Shown here: one piece after another, positions 27,432-36,100 of the stretch | Position numbering within the stretch: position 1 is the first letter of the stretch | Layout: the number at the start of each line of letters is the position of its first letter | Source: Colletotrichum lupini | Lineage: Eukaryota; Ascomycota; Sordariomycetes; Glomerellales; Glomerellaceae | DNA: 64,000 bases | Assembly (NCBI RefSeq): GCF_023278565.1 | Contig: NC_064675.1 | Span: forward strand, 1,922,001 to 1,986,000 | Reading direction: 5' to 3' | Position numbers and translations under genes: made by a program | The notes under the pieces: generated by a model | Database searches by the model: none | Told to the model about the DNA's origin: nothing | Seen by the model: the letters and a program-made list of their open reading frames with translations, nothing else

Positions 27432-27803
27432 AACTGCTTTAACTACCCGTGGGACCGGCAGGGCAGAGTCCAATGCGAGGCCCAGGACCCTTTCCGGGCT
27501 CTCGCCAGGGTTTTCTCACATCCACACCCTCTGACCAAGAAAAAGTGGACGTGCGGCGCGTACACGTCGTCATCTTAGTACTGGGGCAGGAATGGTCATG
27601 TGCGAATTAATCGTGTACGAGGGTTCCCGCTTCGGCGGCATTACCCTCTCTGGACATATTCTTCGGCGAATCGCTGTTAAAATAGTTGGCACTGTCTAGG
27701 GCAAGCCAGCGGCACCCTAAGATAGCTTGACCGCGTAGTGGCCTTTGAGCTTGATTTGGAGGACGATTTGAACTGTATCTAGCAATAGTTATAGGGCTAC
27801 GGC

Positions 27804-27839
27804 TCTCCACGCCATATATCCTTCGGGAGGTCTGCGGTA
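27804..27839 (-). repeat. Diverged inverted repeat, right arm
   Basis: This is the reverse-complement partner of 27168-27203. It carries the same 17-base core and diverges outward. Confidence 0.7.
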
Positions 27840-27869
27840 AGGGCTCCGGCCCTTCCGCCACGGCGTTAA

Positions 27870-27872
<3 letters not shown>

Positions 27873-27902
<30 letters not shown>
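27873..27902. repeat. (CAA)10 microsatellite
   Basis: Ten perfect CAA units are flanked by TAA AAA on the left and TAA on the right. In the frame of the downstream relic this would be ten glutamines bordered by two TAA codons, each one C-to-T change from CAA. It is either the SINE tail or the remains of a polyglutamine stretch at the start of the relic gene. Confidence 0.85.
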
Positions 27903-27903
<1 letters not shown>

Positions 27904-27905
27904 AA

Positions 27906-28571
27906 TATGATGAGAAGGTGCCCGACTGTTCGGAGGATGCTTCTTCAGAGCTTCAACCCACCGTCCCTGCCAGCACGGTCAGCACACCCGCCCCGGATGA
28001 ATTCGATAACCTTGAGGCTCAGTTTCAACTTGCCATGAGGCGTCTATGGCTGTTCACGATGAGGGAATTTCACTCGATTCGTACCGACCCTAGCCTCTTA
28101 CCATAATTTGCGAATATGGCCATTGAACTGGGCTTTGACAATGATGAAATTCGTTCTCTCAAAGCGCTTTCTCCTCATCGGGAGATAGCAAAGCAGGCAA
28201 TGGCATTGGTCCGGTCTTCGCAGGATCAGGATTACGATTTCGTTGCAGACGAGACCATCATTAATTAAATTGCCCAAGCATTCTCCGAACACCGACATGT
28301 GCCAAAAAGACAAACCTACAGCGCTTTTACAACCAATGTTACCACAGCGAAGATGCATGTGCGCCCATGGCTTGATTCTGAAGCGTATTCGATGGACCGC
28401 CCGAATCTCGTTGAGATCCTCGACCATTATCCACCCGTAAAGAAGAAGGAAGTCACGAGTTTGTTTCTTCTTCGATCGATCTACAAAGCCATTTTCCACG
28501 ACGATGTAACCTATCAAGCAGCAGTTAGACAGAGAGGGGTCATGAAGCAAAGCAGACCCAAGCCACAGTGA
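27906..28571 (+). pseudogene. Gene relic with two in-frame TAA stops, DUF3723-like
   Basis: A single reading frame of about 220 codons runs from the CAA tract to TGA at 28569-28571. It is broken only by TAA at 28104-28106 and TAA at 28266-28268. Both contexts (cca-TAA-ttt, aat-TAA-att) fit a CAA Gln codon changed by one C-to-T at CpA, the RIP change. The acidic N-terminal part (SEDASSELQP, TPAPDEFDNLEAQ) is followed by 'LAMRRLWLFTMREF', 'MAIELGFDNDEIRSL' and, near the C-terminus, 'EVTSLFLLRSIYKAIF'. From memory this pattern recalls fungal DUF3723 proteins, often repeated and transposon-associated in ascomycetes. That link is moderate and unsearched. No ATG lies in frame at the 5' end, so the gene is also 5' truncated. 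Confidence 0.6.
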
Positions 28572-28583
28572 GAATAACCAACC

Positions 28584-28602
28584 TGTCCGGAACCACCGGA
28601 CA
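28584..28602. other. Short hairpin after the gene relic
   Basis: TGTCCGG and CCGGACA form a perfect 7-base inverted repeat around a 5-base loop, 12 bases after the relic's TGA. It could be a structural remnant or the end of a small transposon. Function is unknown. Confidence 0.5.
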
Positions 28603-29514
28603 AAAGAGTCACGGGATCATGCGACCACACGGCAGGCAGATTCAACGGTCACACTTAATTCCACGAACATAAGAACGCGGCGGGTTAGACTATAGATCAC
28701 TCAAGCGGGAATTAATTATAATAAGCGTTATATAGATATAAATCTTGACGACGAAAATGGGCCGAATCGAAACAAAAGTATCACCCAATAATTAATGGTA
28801 TAGTACTAGGTACTACCTTTCTCCCCGAGAGGCTCCCCGCTGTTGGCGGAAGAATGCTACGGAGAGATTGTGCGAAAAGGCCACAACTGCCTTCACCTGA
28901 CAGATGACAAACGGGGAAAAATTCTGGTTTAGAGATCTTGATGCATAGATTGACATAACCGTGTTTTATACCATGAATAATCCAGCGTTCGAGCTTGTAC
29001 GTGAAGGTTCCAGGAAATTTCTTAGGCCACTCACTTCTCAGTGCTCAAGTCGCCGCTCTTGAGTATATTGACGGAGGCTGCCTTATCTTGCAGATACTCT
29101 TGTTAACGTGCTATTCGATCGCGCGGTATATCTACGCCTTGAGGCTACGGGAATTCACTACTTTATGATGGCGACGCTACCAGGTTCTCCATTGTTCTCA
29201 GCGTTGTGACGTAGGCCCTGGGCCTGGGATGGTTCTTGACCATGGGGGTTATGTATGTTCCCTGTAAGTCCTCTTTTGACAGGAAAATCGGCTACGATAG
29301 CAGCAGAGCTGTTTAAGTCAGGCGACTGAGCTCGTTATGGGAACGCAGTGCTCCGCGATCGAACATGGCACGAGGACTTGGGTTGGGTCGGCAGACAGGA
29401 GCGAACATAGAAGTGCCGGCCTGGGGACTGCTTCGTTCGTGTCGTTTGACAATGGGACGTAGTCGAATGGGAGTCGGGCCAGGATTGCTCTACAAGGGAT
29501 AGATGCCACTCGTT
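28603..29514. other. Non-RIP intergenic stretch, no gene recognised
   Basis: Both strands lack a convincing gene. A 63-codon minus-strand frame at 29318-29509 begins with GTG and shows no signal or domain. A short AT-rich patch near 28710-28740 resembles RIP DNA. The right end probably serves as the promoter region for the ATG at 29583. Confidence 0.5.
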
Positions 29515-29522
29515 TATATAGA
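29515..29522 (+). promoter_or_regulatory. TATA-like element ahead of the MULE junction
   Basis: TATATAGA lies 68 bases upstream of an ATG at 29583. The interval is rich in C and A (for example aatacaaccagactcatcccc), as in many 5' leaders of filamentous fungi. The arrangement looks like a real gene start, but the frame it serves runs into transposase sequence. Confidence 0.5.
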
Positions 29523-29582
29523 TCTACTGCAGTCCCAGCAGATCACTCTGAGCAAATACAACCAGACTCATCCCCATACATC

Positions 29583-29738
29583 ATGCTACTGCTGACTATA
29601 CTGAAGATCTGTCAAAAGTGCACGGCGGACAATTACATGTTCGTGCGGTCGGTCGTGTCATCCCCCAAGGAAAGCAATAGCGCGCCAGAGACGAATCACC
29701 ACCAGGGGAACCGGTTATCAGTTTTCTGTGCTTACTAA
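29583..29738 (+). CDS. Short ORF at promoter/MULE junction, 51 aa
   Basis: From the ATG at 29583 the frame encodes 51 residues (beginning MLLLTILKICQKC) and stops at TAA 29736-29738. From roughly 29620 on, it overlaps the MULE transposase fragment in a different frame, so the second half is probably not its original coding sequence. The start context and TATA box suggest the 5' end of a lost gene whose body was replaced or interrupted by the transposon. A chance frame is also possible. No signal peptide cleavage site is obvious. Confidence 0.3.
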   Translation: MLLLTILKICQKCTADNYMFVRSVVSSPKESNSAPETNHHQGNRLSVFCAY

Positions 29739-30096
29739 AGAATCCTTGGATAAAAGCACATGCAGCTTGAGACACCGGCCCGACAAACGGGTTTCTTCTC
29801 ATAATCATCCCCCAAGCCAGCATCCGTCTGCTCATCCAACACACCGCAAGCTGACAGACGAGGATTTTGCGAAAGTAGCCGGTCTATCAAATGCTGGCGT
29901 CGCGCCGAGGGATATCCGGACATACATACGACAAACCACAAGCTCTGTAACAACCCAACAGGATCTCTACAATCATATTGCAGCCATTAAACGAGATAAT
30001 CGTAGAGGGCAGACTTCGATCCACGCACTTGCTAATCAACTTAACGAGGAAAGTAAACTTCCCTCTTACCTAATTTTTCTTAGCATCTGCTATTAG
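29620..30096 (+). pseudogene. MULE (Mutator-like) transposase, N-terminal fragment
   Basis: One frame (GTG at 29728, but similarity already from about 29668) reads 'PPRKAIARQRR', 'GTGYQFSVLTKESLDKS', 'LRHRPDKRVSSHNHPPSQHP', 'HRKLTDEDFAKVAGLSNAGV', 'DIRTYIRQ', 'RRGQTSIHALANQLNEE'. This is the FAR1-like zinc-binding N-terminal region plus the start of the transposase core of fungal MULE/Hop-type elements. The His-Asn-His of the zinc module is present and the rest of the protein is absent. Similarity stops at the NEE motif near 30050, and TAG at 30094-30096 follows after unrelated codons where RIP-mutated DNA begins. The catalytic DDE region is missing, so the fragment cannot transpose. It was probably cut by arrival of the LINE to its right. 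The bases themselves show little RIP. Confidence 0.7.
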
Positions 30097-30099
30097 TGC

Positions 30100-33000
30100 G
30101 TGCGTAAGCCTATTACTAAAGTATTAATAACCAAAAACTCTTTACCTCTCCTTATTAAAGCCCGTATTTATAATAGTTTTATAACCGCCGCTAAGTACTA
30201 AATTAATATTAACTAATACGGCCGACCCCGAACTAAGCTTTAGAACACCTCTAAAGCTAAACCCTATTTTAAGAGCTAAGTAATATTATAATATTAAGGC
30301 TTAGCTAACTCGGCCTAGCTTAATAAAAAGCTAGCTTAACGTTATTAACGACGCCCCTTCCTTAGTTAAGAGGCCCGCAACTTTTATAATATTTATTCTA
30401 ATTAAGTCCGCTATAAAGTCCGTTTTAATAGCCCTTATAAAAGAAGCTAAATAGTACGAGGTATAAAAAGACGTTTTTTTAATTATTATATAGTCCGTTA
30501 ATAGCGTTATTACTAGCTTTAATAGTTTTAAAAAGTAAATTATAAAAAAAGCTAATAGTTATATTATTTAAGCTCTTAAGAAATTAATTAATTATAAAAT
30601 AACCTTAGTAATAGCTCGGAGTTAAGTAGCTATTATTATATTAATAATAAGTAATATTATTACGGTTACTTAGAGTAGCTAGAGCTCTATTTATTTAAAA
30701 GCCCTACTTCTTACTTAGGATTAGTTATAAGTATAGCTAGAGGAGGATCTCTGTATTTCTATTTATATTTTAGAAAAAGGCTTAGTTATTATTTGGAAAA
30801 TCGTACTATTTATTATATAATAAACCGTATATAAAGCTTTTAGCCTAGGGCTAGCGGACCTTTTTTATATTTATTATATTAGTATAAGTTACTTTTTAAA
30901 GCTACTAAATAAGTAAATATAAAAAAGACTATTTATAAATAAGGCTAAGCTAGCGGAATACTTCGGCGCTTACTAAGTCGAAACGCCTATTTAATAATAT
31001 ACGTACGTTATACTATAATACTTAATAAAACTATATAATATTAATAAGGACGTCCTAGACCTAGCCGCGCTTATTAAAAATAAGGTCTTTATATAAATAA
31101 GATAGAAGCCTATCCTTACTTAACTGTCCCGCTTTAGGCCTAACCTAGTTATAAACGAGATATCTTAACTTATATTATTTATATTAGAGGTTACGCCCTT
31201 TAAGCTCTTTAACTAAAATAGTAAATCTCTACTTATTAAAAAACGTAAGACGTTTATTTAATACGACCCCGGCTATTAAGGTTATTACTTTAACTAGTTC
31301 TATAAACGACGACCGATTTATAATAATTATAAAAAACTTTCTAACTTATATAAAACGGGACTTTATATAGCTAGGCCTTAGTATATTAACTACTATAGCC
31401 CTTTTTAAGCTAGTTATATAAACTATTTAGCGAGGCCCTTAGTTATAAATAGTATTATTTCCCTTTTTAATTAAAAAGAGCAGGCTCGTATTTAAAAAGC
31501 TAGTTAAAAAGTATTTAATACTCTATATAAGGCTACTTAATTTGATAGTAATTATAAAGTAATAGGTATCCCTACTTTTACTAATTAAAACTAATAGCCC
31601 GGTACTAAGCGCGCGCGTATAAAAACGCCCTTTATAAGCTTAATTATTTATTTTAATAATAGAAATATTAATAATAGTAGTATAAATAAAAACGAAGTAA
31701 ATAAAGCTAAAGACTCTTTTAATAATACTTATATTAACCGTCCCGTATTACTTATACTAAGTAAGAGCTAATAAGCGGTATAGAAACTAAATTATAATAT
31801 TATAAATACTTATACTTATTTTAAACTCAATTTAGAAACGTAAGCTAAGAGTAGCGGCCTTATAAATATTACGCATTACGCAGGGTAACGTTAAAAAGAT
31901 TACTCCGGCGTATATAGCTTTCTTATAGCTTTACTAAGAGGTTTAGATAAATATAGTCCTTATTTAAAAACCCTAAATAGGCTAAAAGGACGGTAATATA
32001 TAACTTAATATATATCTAGGTTTTAACTCCTTTATCCTAGTCGACTTTTAAAATAGTAAAAGTACTAAACTAAAAGTATTAACTTATATACGTAAAAAAA
32101 TAGGGATAAAAATAGAGTAATAAAGGCCCGTTTATATAAAAGACGTACTATAACTAGCGGTTAATAAAATAATAACTATTATTAACGTTTATAAATAACT
32201 TAGCGACCCCTATAGCTATATAATAAAAATATTATTAAAACTTAAACTTTTAAAACGAATTTTAATTATAAGTAACTTTAACGCGTATTACTACTTTCAA
32301 AAGCCCGGGGTAAGGAATAGGAATCGGGGAGATAATATTATAAGTTAAGTAGATAGTTATAATTTATTTTTTATTAATAAAATAGGAGTAGTAACTTAAG
32401 TTTATAAATATGTCCTTAACTTAGCTTTTTCTAACGTCCTTTTTATATATACGCAAGTTAGCTTATACTTATACCCGGGGGCTAATTACGAGGCTATTAT
32501 AACCGTTATATTACTACTTAAATACCTATAACTATAGGGTAAAGACCGCCCGTAAGTACGGCTACCGTTAGTACTAAACTTAGTACTACCCTAGCTAAGA
32601 GACCTAATTAAAGAGGTAATAGCTATAATACCTAATCTAAGGGGCCGACCTACTCCGGTAAACCTTAATAAGTAAATAAGTTATATTATCGAGCTCTTAT
32701 CCCGAGTTATTAAGGTAGTTAATAAGAAATAAGGAAGAGATAGGGAAAGTGCGGCTTAGTAAATAGAGGAATATATAAAGGCTTATAAAGCGTACTATAT
32801 TACTTATAATTAATAAGCTTAAGAAATAGAGTAGGACGTATATCTTTTTTTAAAACAAGAGCGGAAGGTATTCTTAAGTATTATAAAAAAGGCTAAGCGG
32901 GCGTACTAATTTAAAAAGATTAATAAAGTCGTTTTAAACTGGGACCTCTATTAAATTATAAGTTAATAAAAAGCGAGCTTATTAACTAAAGTACCCTTAC

Positions 33001-33720
33001 TAATTATAAATAACTAGACGATCGAGGATATTAATAAAAAAGCTTAAGTACTTTAAAAAGCCCTGCTTAATAAATTTAGTATAAAAAACGACGTACTAAG
33101 TAATCCGTTTAATATACTTATTATCTTAAAGCGAGCGATTACGTAATAAAATAATATTAATAAAAAAGAAATAAGGGTAGCTACTTTAATAAAAATAACT
33201 ACCCTTAGTATAAATAGTATTATAATACGTATTTTTTAAGCTTATTAAGATATTATTTTAGAGCTAGTTAGGCTATTATTTTAGTCTTATATATAAGTAG
33301 GTTACTTTCCTTTTATTTTTTATAAAGCTAAGGTAATTATAATTTAAAAAGTAAGGAGAGACGCTTCTAAGCCCGGGTCCTAGCGGCTAATTACGCTCTT
33401 ATTATATTTAAATAAGGGACTCGAGTAACTAATAATTAAAAAAATAGTTTTATTAATAATTATTAAGCGTATTATTAGTTTATAATAAATTAGGGCGCTA
33501 TAGGGTAAGTTAGCCGTTAATTTAATAACTAGCCTTATTTATAATATTAAAATAGTCTTTTTAAAGGGGCTTATAATAATACTTTTAATTATAAATATAA
33601 AGGGAGCCTTTAACTCCGTTTTTTGAAACTAGCTCGTTATTAAACTACGTTAGTAAGGATAGCTATACGGCTTAATTAGACTTATCTTTAGCTTTTATTA
33701 TAACTAGAAGAAGTTTCTTA
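30100..33720 (+). mobile_element. Tad1-like LINE, 5' part with ORF1, endonuclease and RT (RIP-inactivated)
   Basis: The plus strand carries a decayed LINE. At 32271-32297 the frame reads SNFNAYYYF, matching the endonuclease motif GDFNAHH with Asp to Asn. It is followed by 'LNLAFSNV' and a PGANYEA-like motif (family PGSDHE), in the order usual for Tad1 ORF2. At 33591-33620 it reads INIKGAFNSV, the reverse transcriptase motif A (family LDxxGAFDxV), with both catalytic Asp changed to Asn. The region 30.1-31.98 kb is the expected place for ORF1 (gag-like), but I could not confirm zinc knuckles. The copy breaks off near 33.7 kb, before RT motif C and RNase H, where a minus-strand P450 relic begins. 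Stops are TAA/TAG at expected Gln and Trp codons. Confidence 0.75.
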
Positions 33721-33724
33721 AGAA

Positions 33725-34797
33725 AAGCATTATTAAATAGGTTAATATCGTTAATAATAGTAACTTCCGCTTCTAGTCAAGCTTAAAGCTCTGGCCTTTT
33801 TAAGACGGCCTAGATAAGGTATGTTAAAATACTCGCCGTCGTATTTACGCTAGCAAAGATTAGATTAGACACCTCGATTTAAATATAGTTTTTAGTAAGT
33901 TCGGCTTTGTCTTTAAAATCGCACTCGGCTAAAGTAGTAATAAAGAGATTTAGCTTATTATTGCGATATCTTTTTAAGTTTTCGATAGCTCGGCTACCAT
34001 ACTTATAAATTGAGTTTCCTATATTAAGCATTCGTCAAAGCGACTTAAGTAGAATATAGTAAGAGACTATATATAGCTACGGAAGCTCGTACTTTAGGAA
34101 ACTCCCTATCCCGACCGATTAAAAAGTATTAATATACTTAATTTTCTATTAACGGTTATTGTTAGTTGGCTATGAATTGCAGAATGTAATACCTAATAAT
34201 AAAGCGACGTAATAGATACACTAGTAGTATACGCACCTTGCTAGATTCTAGTAGCTCGAAGGATTTGCTAAATACTAGTTAGCTAATTACATCCGAAGTC
34301 ATAAGCATCAACTAATAGAGTATATCGCAGGATCCGAGGGTAGCCTCGCCCTTAATCCTCTTAATTACTATTATAACCTTCTCCCTTATAACTTCCTCGT
34401 AATTCTATTAAAAACTAATAGTAGAAAAGGCATAAGAAAAAAGCCTTCGTATTACGCCGTGCTTTATTAGGTCGACTATAATAAAGACGCTAATTCCAAT
34501 ACCTAAATCTCTAACGAATCTTTTATACTATAGCGATTTTAGGAAGCTAGAACCGATATAATAGATCGTAACAAAGCCGTCGGGATTTAAAATTGCGACT
34601 TAATATAACAAGATTTATATAACGGTACCGTACTTTTTATAGAGAGAGTAAACGTAATATATCCGTCGGCCGATCGTAGTTTACTACTTAAGTATATAAT
34701 AGGTAATACGGGTATACTATAGACCTATAATATGCTTAAGAGGGTTACTTAGCTATAAAGAATACAGCTAGATCGTTATTTAAAGCGTTTCTAACAT
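33725..34797 (-). pseudogene. Cytochrome P450 relic 1, truncated and RIP-mutated
   Basis: Reading from ATG at 34797-34795, one frame shows a P450 N-terminal half: a hydrophobic anchor, the proline-rich hinge (PGPW in the family, here IIGL*Y), 'YSLYKKYGTV', a residue run like V/I-R-I-x-x-N-E-V, and a helix-C region 'RRLFSYAFS'. An intron at 34236-34146 keeps its GTGCGT donor, a CTAAC branch site (34165-34161) and a TAG acceptor, and joins both exons in phase 0. Exon 2 continues to the I-helix 'LIFASVNTTASILTYLI' (family AGTDTT; 33833-33854 covers the core). The relic ends near 33725, before the ExxR motif and the haem-binding loop, at the junction with the LINE. All stops are at expected Gln or Trp codons. 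The P450 clan is not assignable, and the substrate is unknown. Mutation is milder than in the flanks. Confidence 0.75.
34146..34236 (-). other. Fossil spliceosomal intron in P450 relic 1
   Basis: The 91-base intron has a GTGCGT donor, CTAAC branch point 14 bases before the TAG acceptor, and conserves the P450 frame in phase 0 across the splice. Preserved splice signals in a dead gene support both the P450 call and a filamentous-fungus origin. Confidence 0.65.
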
Positions 34798-36100
34798 TGG
34801 ACTAAATAATCTAACCTACCTATAATAAGCCTAGTACGCATGTAGTCACAAGTGCCCAGGACACTGCGACTAGATCGGTAAAGAGCATAGTTTAAAAGCT
34901 CTAGGGAAAAGCTCTAGAGGCGATGTTATTATAAATTTATATCCGGTTAATAAACTAATAAGGGAGCTTAAGACTTCTTTCAAAGCTACGGGCGATTATT
35001 TATATAGATAAGATAGCGGGCGTTTAACGATGCGGGGAAAATTTATAGCTATTAGCCGATCGTCGAAAGCGATTTAGGGAGATATAGTTAATAAGTAAAC
35101 TAACGACTAATAAATTCTGGGTTCGGATAATTTACCTAACGGGAAAGGTTAAAGATTTTCTATATCTAGTTTACTTATTAATAGGTTAATAATAAATAGC
35201 TGGTAATGTTCTATTATAACTATATATATTTGGCATCGTAGACCTACTAGTAATACTGACTACCTAGGGTAGAAAATCGCTTTGCTAACTAACTATTACG
35301 GTTAGCTTTATTAAAGAAGAATCGGTTTAATAAGGATAATAAGGACGTTCTGAAAAGTCCGGAGATAGAAAATTTATTATATTATTAGGTGACTTCGTAG
35401 TTGGTATAAACTAGGCCTGCTGAGATGTTACTCTCTATTTATCCGTAAGGGAAAAGTCTTTATTATATTATCTAGGCCTACGTGCTTAAATATCCTATAC
35501 GTTATATCTCGCTATATATTTAGTTATAGCTTCGGACGCGCAAAGAGACTTTATACCTAGCTCGGGAAAGATATTTAAGTGAGTGACTATATTATTATAT
35601 AAGTTGTCGCTAGCCCGTCCTACGACTCGAGGAACTATTTATAGTAGTAATCTTATTATTTAGGGATAAGTACGAAAACGACTACGAAGCTTAATATTCT
35701 ATTAGAGGGCATCTAGCTCCGGAGCTAGACTTTAATAACTAAGTTCATAGCATACTAAGATTTACTTTTAATAGCTCGCTAAACTAATAATATTAGACTA
35801 TTTTTCTATTAATCTAAATTAATAATAATATTTTTAGAGATTATAAATAAAATATTAAAAGAAAGACTTAGCCGCTATAGAATTAGTAAATATATTATTT
35901 ATTATAACGATAGCTTAAGACTAAACTAAGAATCGTAAGTAAGAATAGTATAGTAGTTAAGGAACTTCTATACGTCGCCCTTGTTAACCCCGGTTCCTAA
36001 GTATTAGACTGCCCTAGGATATTCGTTACGGTAATTATTTCGCCTTAAGTAAGCTAACTTATACTTAACTAGAAATATAAATAAGGCTAGCAAGGGTAAC
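34798..36100. other. Moderately RIP-mutated flank upstream of P450 relic 1
   Basis: CpA and TpG survive more often here than in the surrounding blocks (for example around 34840-34870 and 35220-35270). The left part is probably the P450 promoter. A plus-strand frame near 35440-35710 reads like coding sequence with only TAA/TAG/TGA interruptions (for example 'VIASDAQRDFIPSSGKIF'), possibly a divergently transcribed gene relic. I cannot name it. Confidence 0.4.

Larger units (their letters stand above)
27355..27902 (+). mobile_element. Candidate tRNA-derived SINE, about 550 bp
   Basis: A tRNA-like head with A and B boxes is followed by about 440 bases without a credible gene, and then by a (CAA)10 tract ending at 27902. 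This order of pol III head, body and simple-repeat tail is that of a fungal SINE, and the length is close to known ascomycete SINEs such as Foxy of Fusarium oxysporum (a comparison of layout, not of sequence). I found no clear target-site duplication. The right arm of the inverted repeat lies inside the body, which is unusual for a SINE. The CAA tract could instead belong to the downstream gene relic as a polyglutamine stretch. Confidence 0.4.
25389..30100. other. Non-RIP gene island between two LINE copies
   Basis: Base composition changes sharply at both ends. Inside, CpA and TpG occur at normal levels and GC is visibly higher. All credible intact features of the window lie here. The left neighbour is the 3' end of a plus-strand Tad1-like LINE and the right neighbour is the start of another plus-strand copy. 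RIP does not act on single-copy DNA, which explains the contrast. Confidence 0.85.

Noticed and set aside
27607..27861. 84-codon minus-strand ORF
   Set aside because: It lies inside the candidate SINE body and includes the right inverted-repeat arm; no domain was recognised.
28098..28550. 150-codon minus-strand ORF
   Set aside because: It is antisense to the gene relic at 27906-28571, whose frame shows clear protein-family character.
29318..29509. 63-codon minus-strand ORF in the island
   Set aside because: It starts with GTG, has no signal or recognisable motif, and has no promoter support.
30050..30085. Short intron at the end of the MULE fragment (GTAAAC to TTCTTAG)
   Set aside because: It would be only about 36 bases, and the sequence beyond is RIP-mutated LINE DNA with no transposase continuation.
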